DNA of 64,000 bases from Metamycoplasma sp051549855. GTDB lineage: Bacteria; Bacillota_I; Bacilli_A; Mycoplasmatales; Metamycoplasmataceae. The stretch is from the NCBI RefSeq assembly GCF_051549855.1, contig NZ_CP196080.1, positions 496,001 through 560,000 of the forward strand, read 5' to 3'. Shown here one piece after another: positions 22,883-33,974 of the stretch (the first letter of the stretch is position 1; each line of letters begins with the position of its first letter). A program made the translations under genes and the position numbers. Under the pieces are notes generated by a model that was not told the origin of the DNA, did no database searches, and saw only the letters and a program-made list of their open reading frames with translations.

Positions 22883-24694
22883 ATGTCTAGATATAATATG
22901 CATGCTGTTCCCTACAGAAAAATAAGCTACTGAAAAGAATTCAAAAAAATGAATAAGTACTTTGACAAAAATGGACTTAAAACAATTTCAATCTTTTTTG
23001 TTAGTTTACTTTCTGCTGCTGTCACTGTTCTTGCAAACTTTTTAGTAGGTAAACTTATAGATAAATTCTTTTTACCTAATAAAATTGCTGGTTTTGACCA
23101 AAACAAATTCATAATATTCCTAATATATCTAGCAATTTGTTACATATTAGGACAAGCATTCATTTTAATAATTAACTGATTCAGTGCCAAAATGGCTATG
23201 CGGGCTGCAGCACAAATGAGGCTACAATCCTATAAAAACTTAATGAAAATGCCATTAAGCTATTTTGAAACTAAAAATAGTGGACAATTAATGTCAACAC
23301 TTACAAATGACATTGATAACGTTGCCATGGGATTAATGACCTTGATTTCACAAGCAATGATAACTATCAACTTTACTATTATTTGTTTAATAGCGATATT
23401 TGTAACAGCTCCTTTCATTGGACTATTTACGGTTGCTTTGATTCCAGTTCTTTACACTGCAATGTTTCTATTTATTAAATTTGCTATGCCTGCATTCCAT
23501 CAACAACAAATCAGTATTTCAATGGTTAACGGATTTGTTGAAGAAATTATCAAGGGACAAAATATTATTACTTCTTTCAATCGCCAAGAAGAAATGATTA
23601 AACGTTTCAAAGTACACAACGATAATTTAGTTAAACCTGCAATGAAAGCTGGAATTTTGGGAGGAATTACATATCCTTACTCAAATCTGGCTGCTATGAT
23701 TTTACGTTTAGCAGTAATCAGTCTTGCGGCATTTCTAATTATGAATAACAAATCTGGTGGTAATGGAGTTATGACACTTGGAGCATTATCAGCAGTTAAT
23801 ATCTATTTAGTAATTTTTACCAACCAATTTATTCAAGTAATGAACGTTTTCTCAACTATTCAAATGGCAGTTGCTTCTAGTTCTAGAATCAGTGAAATGA
23901 TGGTTTTAAAACCAGAAATTGACAATTCGAAATTATTGACAATTACCGATATCAAAGGTGATATTAAATTTGAAAATGTTGACTTTTCATACACAAACAA
24001 TCCGGAAAACTTACAACTTAAAAAAGCAAGTTTTTGAGCTAAGAAAGGGCAAAGCATTGCCATTGTGGGGCCTACCGGAGCAGGAAAAACTACAATTGTT
24101 AACTTGCTTTCGAAGTTCTACCAACCACTAGGTGGGAAAATCTTGGTTGACGATCGTGACTTAACACAATATAGCGAAGAATCATGAAGAGACAATATTT
24201 CTGTTGTTCTTCAAGACACATTCTTATTCAAAGGAACTATCAAAGAAAATCTTCGTTATGGAAACTTAAAAGCTACTGATGAAGAAATTCATGAAGCCGC
24301 TAAATTAGCACATGCTGATGAATTCATTCAAAAACTTGAACACGGATATGATACTGTAATTGATCAAAGCGGTTCAAACTTATCTCAAGGAGAAAGACAA
24401 CTTATTGCTATTGCAAGAGCTATTTTAAGTAATAAGGACATCTTAATTCTTGATGAAGCAACAAGTAATGTCGATGTACACACAGAGAAAAATATTCAAA
24501 AAGCAATGCTTAACTTGATGAAAGGAAAAACTTCATTCATCATTGCTCACCGTCTTTCAACAATAGTTAACTCTACATGTATATTGGTTGTCGATAAAGG
24601 GCAAATTGTAGAAAAAGGAAATCACCAAGAACTATTAGCATTGAAAGGTATGTATGAAAAAATGTACCATTCAAACTTTGAGGATAATGATTAA
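22883..24694 (+). CDS. ABC exporter half-transporter, catalytic subunit
   Basis: 603 residues. AGGAGG at 22872-22877 points to the second of two adjacent ATG codons (22883). Six membrane helices are followed by an ATPase domain with Walker A GPTGAGKTT (from 396), signature LSQGER (from 500, normally LSGGQ), Walker B with catalytic Glu525 (LDEATSNVD) and switch His556 (IAHRLST). The altered signature faces the degenerate Walker B site of the preceding subunit, so the heterodimer should have one working and one silent ATP site. The two genes are 13 bp apart and clearly form one transporter. Confidence 0.93.
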
Positions 24695-24700
24695 TTAAAG

Positions 24701-26350
24701 ATGCAAAAAGAATATAAATTATGATGTGAGTTTTATGGTAAAAATCGTAAAGCTCTTAGACAAATAAAAAAATACCAGTCATCTGATGAAAACAGTGAAT
24801 TTTATCAAGATATTAAAATAAACGAAGGAGTTTTCGTCGCTCAAACTGGTTATGGATACAATAAATTCAATGAAGCCACAATCAGGGGCTTAGCACACTC
24901 ATATGCCAATTTCCTTAAATCTAAATATGATTCCACACAACCAATAAGAATTTTGCTAGCTTCTGATGGAAGTGATGCTCAATTCAGCCGCTTAATCAAC
25001 GAATTCGGTCAAGTCTTGATGGCTTCAAATATCAAGGTTTACTTATTTGAAAAATCTGCTCATGTTTCAAAAGACTTTGCCTTTTACGTGATGCAAAAAA
25101 CAAAAGACTTGCATAATCTAGTTTTCTTCAGTGATTTTAGTCAGTCACACAAAACAAAAGCACTGTACTTCTTTGATGAAAGATTAAGACGTTTTTTTGA
25201 CGAAGATATCAATGAAATTTACAATTACTACTTACAAAATGTAAACATATTCTTAACACCAAGTCTTTTAGATGATTTCTTTTATCTAAAAGTAGATATG
25301 TTAATGGAAGAATATGTAAGTGAAATTCTTAAATTACAAATTAGACCTTTTGACAAAAAAGAACTAAAAATCAAACTAGTAAATAATCCTGCTTCACAAT
25401 TAGCTGTGCAAAAAATACTAGGTAAGATGGACTATAGTTATTCTTACTTGAAAACTAAAAAAACTCATAAAAATGCAACTTTAATTTTCAATAAAGATTT
25501 TTTAAAATTCAAAAAATCCAATTATAAGCATGATAACTTTTTGTTTGTTTTTAATCCTGAAATAAAAGTTTTAAATGTTTATCAAAGGAAATTTCTGCTC
25601 CTTTATAAGAAAATAAATCCTAATGACTTGATTATGGCTTATTTAGATTTTGTCGGAAGTCAAATGAAACAAAATCAAAAGAGTTTACGTTATGAAGAAA
25701 TTTACATTAGTCCTTTTTTAAGAAACAATATCTATAAATTGGACGAAAAATATTATGGTAACATTCACAAAAAAATATTTTTAGATAAAAGAGATTTCTT
25801 ATTGATTAGAGCACAATATTTCATGAGCTTCGATGAAGATGGTGCAATGTATGTAAAAAAACCTTTAATGAGTGAAAACAATGCTGTAATGTTCTTTGTT
25901 ACTATGATTGAAATGCTTAACTATTTCAAAAGTCAAAATAAGAGCATTAAACAGGTTTTTAAAGAACAAAACAAACTATATGGTAATGAAATAGTGGACA
26001 TTTTCAGAGTGCCCATTAATAGAAAGTTTGTAAAGGATTTTCTTGAAATATTAGTGCAACTTAAAAAAATTGCTAATCGTTATATTTTTAATCAAATACC
26101 TATGAAAGATTATCGTTCATATGAAAATCAATATGTGTATAAAGTAGTGTTTGATAATAGTGAATGACTCGGAATAAAATTTGACAAGAATGAAGACGAA
26201 TTAGTATTCTATAATCAAGTTTTGAAAAATAAAAAGGATATTGCACAAACTAAAAAGTTCTTTAAGAAAGTAATTTCACTTTTAAACAAGAAAGATAAAA
26301 AAAATATTTCCGTCTCACTTTCTAAAGTACTGAGTTCGAAAAATGGCTAA
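24701..26350 (+). CDS. Phosphohexomutase-fold protein lacking all active-site loops
   Basis: 549 residues, the length of mycoplasma phosphoglucomutase/phosphomannomutase. By eye it follows that family end to end: FYQDIK... GYNKFNEATIRGLAHSYANFL in domain 1, IRILLASDGSDAQF, ASNIKVYLFE, and in domain 3 SENNAVMFFVTMIEMLNYF then KLYGN. Every functional loop is changed: GTGGLRG becomes NEGVFVAQ (41-48); the phosphoserine loop TASHNP becomes SDFSQSHKT (144-152); the metal loop DPDADR becomes NPEIKV (285-290); the sugar loop EESIGY becomes DEDGAMY (378-384); RPSGTEPK becomes KFDKNEDEL (493-501). It should therefore be catalytically dead as a mutase. It starts six bases after the ABC exporter and ends at a terminator, so it is co-transcribed with the exporter. 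Assignment rests on motif alignment from memory. Confidence 0.7.
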
Positions 26351-26367
26351 TAATGCCATTTTTTTTA
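26340..26367 (+). terminator. Terminator after the mutase-like gene
   Basis: AAATGGC and GCCATTT with a seven-base loop and a run of T. The stop codon is in the loop. Confidence 0.85.
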
Positions 26368-26479
26368 ATGTTTTTTAGTCACATTAGATAAAAGTGAACT
26401 TTTACTGATTGTTAGCACTCAAGAAAATGTTTTTTTGCTAAAAAAGTAAAAAACTTCTATGGCAAAAGTTTCAAAGAAT

Positions 26480-26520
26480 AAAAAAAAAAAAAAAAACAAG
26501 GGCATTAAGTGTCCTTGTGA
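26480..26520 (-). terminator. Terminator of gap with 17-A tract
   Basis: On the minus strand ACAAGG and CCTTGT pair around a short loop and are followed by 17 T residues (17 A at 26480-26496 on the plus strand). The preceding 110 bp (26370-26480) contain no gene. Confidence 0.8.
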
Positions 26521-26530
26521 AGTGCCTAAA

Positions 26531-27535
26531 TTATAGACTTGCCATGTGTTTTAGTGTTCTAACGAATTGAGAAACAAAACTTTGCTCGTTGTCGTATCAA
26601 GCAAAAACTTTGTATAATCTTTTTCCCTCATGTTCTACAAATGTAGTCAATTTTGAGTCGAAAACTGAACCATAAGTTGTTCCGATAATATCACTTGAAA
26701 CTAGCTCGTCTTCTGTATATAGTAACGAATCTGAAGAAGCGTTTTTAATTGCTTGATTAATTTCTTCAACACTTGGTTGTTTTTCAAGTTCTACAGTTAG
26801 ATCAATAATTGATCCAGTAATTGTTGGAACACGTAATGATGTACCATCTAATTTTCCGCTTAGTGTAGGAATAACTTTTCCAATTGCTTTTGCAGCACCT
26901 GTTGTAGTAGGAACCATGTTTTGAGCTGCTGCACGAGCACGACGTAAGTCACGGTGAGGAGCATCTTGTAGATTTTGATCAGCTGTGTAAGCATGAACTG
27001 TTGTCATGAATCCTTTAACGATTCCGAATTCTTTTTCAAGTACATTCGCAACTGGTGCTAAACAGTTAGTTGTACATGAACCCGCTGAAACAATAACATC
27101 GTCTTTAGTTAAAATTTCTTCATTTACTGAGTAAACTACTGTTTTTACTGATTTTGAATTCTTTGCAGGGGCAGTAATTAGAACTTTTTTAGCTCCTGCT
27201 TGTAGATGTAGTGATGAACCTTCTTCAGTAACAAAACGCCCAGTCCCTTCAATAACAATGTCAACATTTAAGTCTTTTCAAGGTAATTGTGAAGGATCTT
27301 TTTCTGCAAAAACTGGGAATTTTTTACCATCAACAACAAGCATATTATCTTCTGCTTTAACGTCGTGTTTAAAAGCACGGTGTGCTGTATCGTACTTTAA
27401 TAGGTGTGCTAGTGTTGCTGCATCTGTTAAATCATTAATAGCAACAACTTCTAAATTTGGGTCATTATAGATTTCACGGAACACTAATCTTCCGATTCTT
27501 CCGAAACCATTTATAGCTATTTTTTTAGGTTGCAT
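26531..27535 (-). CDS. gap: Glyceraldehyde-3-phosphate dehydrogenase
   Basis: 334 residues, the normal length. Glycolytic NAD-dependent enzyme. The Rossmann motif INGFGRIGRLVFRE is at the N-terminus, the catalytic Cys154 lies in SAGSCTTNCLAP, and TVHAYTADQNLQD and KVIPTLSGKLDG are conserved. ATG 27535 has AAGGAG (minus strand, 27540-27545) and a TATAAT box further up. It follows the DnaI-like gene on the same strand; a gap gene next to dnaB/dnaI and coaE recalls the Bacillus gapB neighbourhood. GAPDH of mycoplasmas is often also found on the surface, which the sequence cannot show. Confidence 0.97.
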
Positions 27536-27558
27536 ATTTCTCCTTATTATTTAACTTA

Positions 27559-27564
27559 ATTATA
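27559..27564 (-). promoter_or_regulatory. -10 box of gap
   Basis: TATAAT on the minus strand, 24 bp before ATG 27535, with the AAGGAG ribosome binding site between. This is a conventional leadered promoter, unlike many others in the window. Confidence 0.6.
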
Positions 27565-27620
27565 AAAAAATTAACCCCTTATGTCAAATAAAAAATGTTC
27601 GTTTGGGGACATAAAAATGG

Positions 27621-28580
27621 TTAAAAAGCTTTGTTTGAACGCTTTGGTTTAATAACCTTGAATCCGTTGTCGATTATTAGTTTCAAGTTGCGAATTATCT
27701 TGGAATTCTGTGTGTCTTCGACACTGGATTTTTTGGTTATTAGCGACAATTTTCCATCAAAATAATCATCCGAAGCAGTAATAAAAGTACTTTTTTCATA
27801 AGTTACACGGATTCTTAAAATGTAACTTATGAATGAGTTAACATATCAGTCTGGTTTTGAACCTGAGCCAAAATCACTAATGTATAAATTATCTACTTCG
27901 CTCAGTAGATCTGTCAGTGTTCTTCTTTCTTCATTGCTTGATTTTGAGTAAAAAAGATACAAATCGTTGTAGTCTAACAGTGCTACACTGTGTCCTTTGC
28001 TTGCCTCTTGATAAGCTAGAAATTTCAGAACTGTCAAAGAGCGAAAAATGTTGTAATCTACTAAATAAAGCGAATAAGCTGGTAAAGAATACTTTGGAGA
28101 TACTACTTTTTTGAGTAAATCTAAGTCTTTTGTTCAATATGAATTAGTATCGCAAATAATCGATTCTAAATCGTCCATCATTCTTTTACCTTCACGCGAA
28201 GATTTTTTTAATTTTTTGTCAATTATTGAATCAAGGTCACGCTCTAAAGGGGTTATTGCGGTTAGTCAAAACTTGTCGCGCATTAAAGCACTTTTGTATC
28301 AACTTTCTTTTGAAAAATCACGATCAAGAGAATTGTTAGCGTTTAAAATCGGACTTCAATTTGGCAATTTATTATGCGTTTTAAAATAGCTATAATAATC
28401 GAAGAGAACTGTTTCACCGTTTTTAATTTGTCAGTCAGTCAGTTTAAGTTTTTTGATTACTTTTTTGATTATTTCACTATTAAAAACCTCTTGACGGTAA
28501 GCGTCAAGACGGCTTTTGCTATGCTGAGTATCAGAAACTGACAATTGAGATAAGTTTCTTACTTGTTTTAATTCAGACAT
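27621..28580 (-). CDS. DnaI-like helicase loader without a P-loop
   Basis: 319 residues. It follows the DnaB/DnaD-type gene with 3 bp between, the place of dnaI in Bacillus. The C-terminal half aligns by eye with the AAA+ domain of DnaI/DnaC, but the expected Walker A GxxGxGKT is replaced by LVDYNIFRSL (173-182) and Walker B DDIG by ISDFGS (234-239). The following pattern DWYVNSFISYILRIR and STFITAS matches WVRDEVL...ILxxRM and TFFTSN. ATP binding is thus unlikely, though the fold and perhaps the contact with helicase remain. The N-terminal 160 residues are helical and lack a zinc site. Without the neighbours it would be called hypothetical. Confidence 0.7.
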
Positions 28581-28583
28581 AAA

Positions 28584-29492
28584 TTAATCCTCAAAACCTA
28601 ATTCTGCTCAGTTTAGAACTGATTCTTCTTCTTTAAAGCTTTTTCTTACTAAATATTGTGTGTCAATTTGAGTATTAGTTGAAATTTTATATGAAAGTGC
28701 TCTTTGTAATTCGTTTTCAACATCAATATCTGACTTGATATTTTTATTTGCGTAATCACGAGCAATTTTTTCAATGTATTGGCAAACAATACTTTTATTA
28801 ATTTTCATTGAATAATCAATGAATAAATTTATTGCATTAAAAGTAAAACCTAAGTCTGAAAGTTTTGAAACCATATTAATTTGCGAAGGACTAGGTTCTA
28901 AATTGGTTAAATGCTTGATGTAATCACGTGGCGACAATCTCTTTTCATTTTCTAAATCATCTAAATCAATTTGTTGGGTTGCGCGAAGATCATGATTATT
29001 TGAAACAAAAACTCCTAGTTCTTCATTAGCAAAAACTTCAGTGAACTTTTTAGTTTTGTTAGCATAATCTGATCTTGAATAATTATTAATTGCGTTGTGT
29101 TTAAGAATTTTGTCAAATCTTTGTTGTCCGATTTTAGCGATTAATGATTTGCTAATAATGCTATTTGAAAATGTCTTCACATCCATTGGTTTACGAATTT
29201 CAATTAGCCCACTATTGTATAAATCTGATTCAAAATAATTAATTAAGCCAACAGCTTCTAATTTTTCTTTTGCTTGTATTAATTCTTGTGAACTTATATT
29301 TAATAAATAAGCGAGTTCTTTTTGACTAATACGAACTCTTGCTGATTGTAAAAGAGTTGCTTCATCAATTAAAGCACAATAAAAACTCGAAGCTTCAACA
29401 CCAATAATAGGTAGATATAACAGCCTTACAATTTCAAAATCTTTTTGATCTACTACTAAATTTTTTTCAATGTAAAAACTGTCATATTTCAT
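28584..29492 (-). CDS. dnaB: Replication initiation protein DnaB/DnaD-like
   Basis: 302 residues. The N-terminus (LYLPIIGVEASSFYCALIDE) resembles the winged-helix domain of Bacillus DnaB, the membrane-attachment and replication-initiation protein (not the helicase). A C-terminal helical region with SQINMVSKLSDLGFTFNAINLFIDYS corresponds to the DnaD C-terminal domain pattern. It lies directly before the DnaI-like gene and near coaE, dnaE and gap, as in Bacillus. It should help load the replicative helicase. ATG 29492 follows AGGCAGGA on the minus strand. Confidence 0.8.
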
Positions 29493-29564
29493 GATTTTGT
29501 CCTGCCTTTTTATATTAATATTGTTTTAACTTTTGACCCTTCATCGCTGAAGAGTAACAATATT

Positions 29565-30116
29565 TTAAAAAGCAGCAAAATAAATTTCCATAAGATTGTC
29601 AAAAAACCTTTTTGTAGTAACTTTTTTACACTTGATATTGACAACATTTTTCTCAAAAAAGCCCTTATTTAAAGTATCAATCACCGCTTTTTGAGATTTA
29701 TTTACATTTCTTTTTTGTAAATTTTTTTGTCTATATTTTTCGTCCATTTCAATTCTGACTATTTTGTCAAAAAGTCCCACAAAATTTCCATTAGGAGAGT
29801 ACAAATTTGGCACCTCTGCGAAGTCATAATAATTGAATTTTAAGTGTTCTTCAATCAAGGGGTAAATAAGCTTTTCAACCTCATTTATAAAGTTTGGATC
29901 TTCAATAAGCCTTGCTCTCAAGGCATTTTTGTCAACCCCTTCATTATTTATGTATAAATTACCCCATTTTTCTTGCATTTTTTTATAACCTAAACCACCT
30001 TTTTTATAGAGATTTTTCACGTAAATATCAGCATTAAAAGTTCTAAAACCCTTCGCTTCCAGAATGTTGAGAATTGTCGTTTTTCCCACACCACTTTTTC
30101 CAATAATCGCGATCAT
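29565..30116 (-). CDS. coaE: Dephospho-CoA kinase
   Basis: 183 residues, slightly short for the family (about 195-200). It phosphorylates dephospho-CoA at the 3' hydroxyl, the last step of CoA synthesis. The P-loop IGKSGVGKTT is at 5-14, FNADIYVKNLY corresponds to the conserved D-x-D region, and FDKIVRIEMDEKYRQKNLQKRN to the VPLLFE/lid region. Its ATG overlaps the stop of the exonuclease gene (TAATG), so translation is coupled. The order polA-type gene, coaE, dnaB, dnaI is inherited from Firmicutes. Confidence 0.88.
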   Translation of the reverse strand: MIAIIGKSGVGKTTILNILEAKGFRTFNADIYVKNLYKKGGLGYKKMQEKWGNLYINNEGVDKNALRARLIEDPNFINEVEKLIYPLIEEHLKFNYYDFAEVPNLYSPNGNFVGLFDKIVRIEMDEKYRQKNLQKRNVNKSQKAVIDTLNKGFFEKNVVNIKCKKVTTKRFFDNLMEIYFAAF

Positions 30117-30997
30117 TAGTTTGACTCCAAATCTTTCAGGCGGTGATAAATTTGTTTAAGTTCTAATTCTTCTAAAATTTCATGTGCTTTAGGAGAAATA
30201 CGCAAGTCCAAAAATTCAGCCTCTAATTTTTTAAAATCAATTGGAACATCATCACGAAGATGGGTAAGGAATTTGTTTTTGAAAACTAATTCTTTATCTT
30301 CAATGAATTTAGTTTTCATTTTGGCATCTAAATTTTCGATATTACTGTAAATGTTTTCAACTGATTCATATTTTTCTAACAGCTTACATGCAGTTTTAGG
30401 TCCTACACCTTTGATTCCTTTAATGTTATCGCTCGAATCACCAACTATTGCTTTATAATCAGTGACTTGTCAAGGATTGAATCCATAAGTTTCATAAAAA
30501 TTCTTATTATTTATAACAACTAAATCACGGTTTTTTGGCTTCAAAATTGCTACCGATTTGTCGATTAATTGATTTAAGTCCTGGTCTGCTGAAAAAATTA
30601 GCACATAATTTTCGTTTTTTGTCTGGTTTGTAATTGTAGCAACAATATCATCAGCCTCAAAGCCTAAATATTCAAACGTAGGAATGTTAAGGTTGGTTAA
30701 AAGTTCTTTAATTAATACAAGCTGAGTGTAAAAATCTTCAGGAGCTTTTGGTCTTTGTCCTTTATATTCTGAATATTCTTCATGGCGAAAAGTTTTTCCA
30801 TAGGCATCGAAACAAAAGTAAATGTGGTCAGGTTGATACAAATTGTTTAATTTAAAAACAGTATTGAAAAAGCCAACTAAAGCATTAGTTTTAATTCCTG
30901 TTGATGTTTCTAATCTTTGATTTGAATACAATGTTCCATAATATGACTTAAACATCAAATATGTCCCATCAACAACAATAATTCTTTTATTCTTCAC
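30116..30997 (-). CDS. 5'-3' exonuclease (PolA N-terminal domain type)
   Basis: 293 residues, equal to the 5' nuclease domain of DNA polymerase I without the polymerase, as usual in mycoplasmas. It removes RNA primers and flaps. Metal-binding acidic residues are seen in VVDGTYLMFKSYY, FCFDAYGKTFRHE, LGFEADDIVATI and SADQDLNQL; the H3TH motif is VVGDSSDNIKGIKGVGPKTA. I choose GTG 30997 since AGGAGA (minus strand, 31004-31009) lies at the right distance; an ATG at 31036 would need translation from inside dnaE. It overlaps the dnaE stop by 11 bp and coaE by 1 bp. Confidence 0.92.
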
Positions 30998-33974
30998 GAT
31001 GTTTCTCCTCTCATTTTCCAAGAACTCAATCACCATTCATTTTCTTTGTTAAAGTTGCATAAATGACTTTATTTTTAGCATTAACTATGTCAGATTCTTT
31101 TCAAATTCTTACATCAATTGTCGCACTAGAGTCTAATAATACAACATGTGTATACGGTTTATTGGTTTTAGTTATTTTTACTACTGCATCTTTAACATAA
31201 GCAGCGACAACATGTTGAGTTCCCCGATGAATGTCTATTATTTTACAATTTTTATTTTCATAGCCAATAGTTGGACTAACATTATAGGTTCTTCCTAAAT
31301 AAGTAATTTCATTAATCATTTCTTGGTCAATATCTTGCTTGTAGTGTAACAAGTTAATATTCCAATCAATTTTGTCCCAAAAGACTTTTTTGTTTCTGGC
31401 ATCAAAGGCATTCGCAATTTCAAACTTTAACTCACTACTATTTTCTAGATTATTTAAAATCATTGTTTGATTGCCGAAATCTCTAAAAACTCCAGCTTTA
31501 ACCAAAAGTTTGATTTTTTCTTCACCGATTCCTGCTTCTCTTAGACACAAAATGGCTTCCAATAAGTTTTTGAATTCGCCTCTTTCTTGTCTTTTTAGGA
31601 TAATGTCGCGTTCAGTTACCTTACCTAAACCTTTAATCATGGCAAAAGGAAGATAAATGGCATTTTTTTCACGATCAATTACTGAAATGTTTGAACTATG
31701 ATTTAAAGAAGGGCTATAAATTCTTATTCCTAAGTCTTGTGCTTCGAGACAATATTTATTCATATCCTCTAAGGAATTAATGCTTGAAGAGATAATAGCT
31801 GAGTAAAATTCCAGCGGAAAATGAGCTTTTAAATAAGCCATACGATAACTTATCAGTGAATAACTAACAGCATGAGATTTGTTAAAACCATATCCTGCAA
31901 ATTTCTCAATATCTTTAAAAATGTCAAGTGCAAATTGTTCGCTATAGCCATTTTGGACTGATTTTTCTACAAAAATAGCTTTAAATTCTTCAAATTCTTC
32001 AATCTTTTTCTTTGAGATTGCTCTACGCAATAAATCTGCCTCAGCACAATCCATGTTTGAAATTTTTTGCACCAGTTGCAAAATTTGTTCTTGATAAATC
32101 ATTATTCCGTAAGTAGAAGCCATAATTTCGTCATAAACTGGATCTTTTTTCTTAATAATTTCAAGACCATTTTTTCTTTTTGCATAAAGATCTATATATT
32201 GTGCAGTGCCTGGTCTGAAAAGTGAAATGATAGCCGCTATATCATTGAAATGATCAACCTTAACTTTCAATAATGTTGAACGCATACCAGGGCTTTCAAG
32301 TTGAAAAATTCCGGCAGTTCTTGCCTCCGAAAGAAGTCGGAATGTTTCTTTGTCATTAACATCAATTTTATTAATGTCAAAGTCAGGATTAATTTTTCAA
32401 ACTTGCATCAAAATTTCATTAATGATTGTCAATGTTCTTAAACCTAAAATATCAATTTTCAGTAGTCCGAAATCTTCTAGATAATCCATTGAAAGTTGTG
32501 TTTGTAGGTGATCTTGACTATCAAGCATTACTGGTATTTTATTTGCAACTTTGTCCTGGCTAATGACAATTCCAGCTGCGTGAGTACCACTTTGACGATA
32601 AAAACCTTGAATTTGACATGCTTCTTCATATGCTTCCATCAAGTCATTATTGCCTGTTTGATTGTTAATATATTTGTTAAGTTCAGTTCGAAAGCTGAAG
32701 CTTTCGTCATAAGCTTCTTGCAATGTAATTGCTGTGGAAGGAATTTTTCTTGCTAATGAATCAATTTGTGGAATAGGGACTGAATAACTTCTTGCAACAT
32801 CACGCATTGATGATTTAACTCCAAGTGTTGAGAAAGTTACAATAGTAGCAACATTTTCGGTTCCATATTTTCTAATTAAATAATCAATTAGTTCTTGTCT
32901 TTTATCATCTTGAACGTCTATATCAATATCGGGCAACGAAATTCTTTTTGGATTCAAAAAACGTTCAAAAAGTAAACCGTATTCAATGGGGTCCATTTGA
33001 GTTATATCCATTAAATATGAAATCAATGATCCAGCAGCCGAACCTCTTCCGGGTCCTGTTGAAATATTATTTTCTTTAGCTCATTTAATAAAATCTCAAA
33101 TAATCAAAAAGTAGTCGCAATAACCTAATGATTCGATGACATCTAGTTCATATTTGATTCTGGCTTTGTATGTGTTGTAAAGTGATTGTTTACCTTTCAA
33201 TTTTCAATCTATATTTTCAAGAATTATCTTCTTTAAATATTCAGTACTTGAAACATTGTCGGGATTTGGATAGACTGGCATTTTGAATTTACTGTGCTCA
33301 ATTTTAACAACCAATTGTTTGGCAAGATTGTTAGTTTTCTCAATTAATTGAGCCATTCTTGGGCTCGGATTTTCAAAACTTGTGTATATTCCGGTGGCTA
33401 ATTTATTTTCGTGCTCTTGTGTTTTAATTCAATTTAAAGTTGAAAGGGTTTTAGATTCGAAACTGTCAAAACATCGGTTTTCATTAACTAATAAAAAATT
33501 GTTTTTGTCAAAATCGATATCAATTTTTTCTGCTAGATCCGCGGTTAGTCCAGTATAAAAATTTTCTTTTTTCAGTAAGACTGAGTTATTTGACACAAAA
33601 AAACCTTTAGTTGGGTGGTCAATAATGATAATGTTTTTAGCTTTTAGAATTTGTTCTAAATCTACTTTATGGTTTTTGAAAAAGTCAAAATTGATTGCAA
33701 ATAATTCTTGCAATCCTAAAAAGTTTTTTGCTAATAAAATAAAACGATAAACAGTTGATTCGATTGTTACATCTAAATCAATCCCGTAAATTGTGTTAAT
33801 ACCCAATTTGTGAGCTTTAGTGCAAAAACTTGCATAACTTAGCATGTTGTTGTGCTCTGTTACTGCAACAGTATCCAATTCGTTTTCTTGAGCTCATTGA
33901 AGCAATTTGTCTAGTTCGATTGTTGATTCTAAAAAAGAAAAAGTTGTGTTCGTATGAAGATTAATTAGTTTCAT
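30987..33974 (-). CDS. dnaE: DNA polymerase III alpha subunit DnaE
   Basis: 995 residues, the short mollicute form. In Firmicutes DnaE extends primers before handing over to PolC. The N-terminal PHP domain has a modified first motif (LHTNTTFSFL), and its metal site looks incomplete. The polymerase core has GPGRGSAAGSLISY near residue 315, PDIDIDVQDDKR with catalytic aspartates, and the thumb/fingers motif GYGFNKSHAVSY. The C-terminal domain (OB fold) is retained. The start ATG 33974 lies 14 bp inside thiI, and the 3' end overlaps the exonuclease gene. Confidence 0.95.

Noticed and set aside
26480..26496. 17-A tract as a phase-variable switch
   Set aside because: It lies between the 3' ends of convergent genes and forms the T run of the gap terminator, so length changes would not affect a promoter or reading frame.
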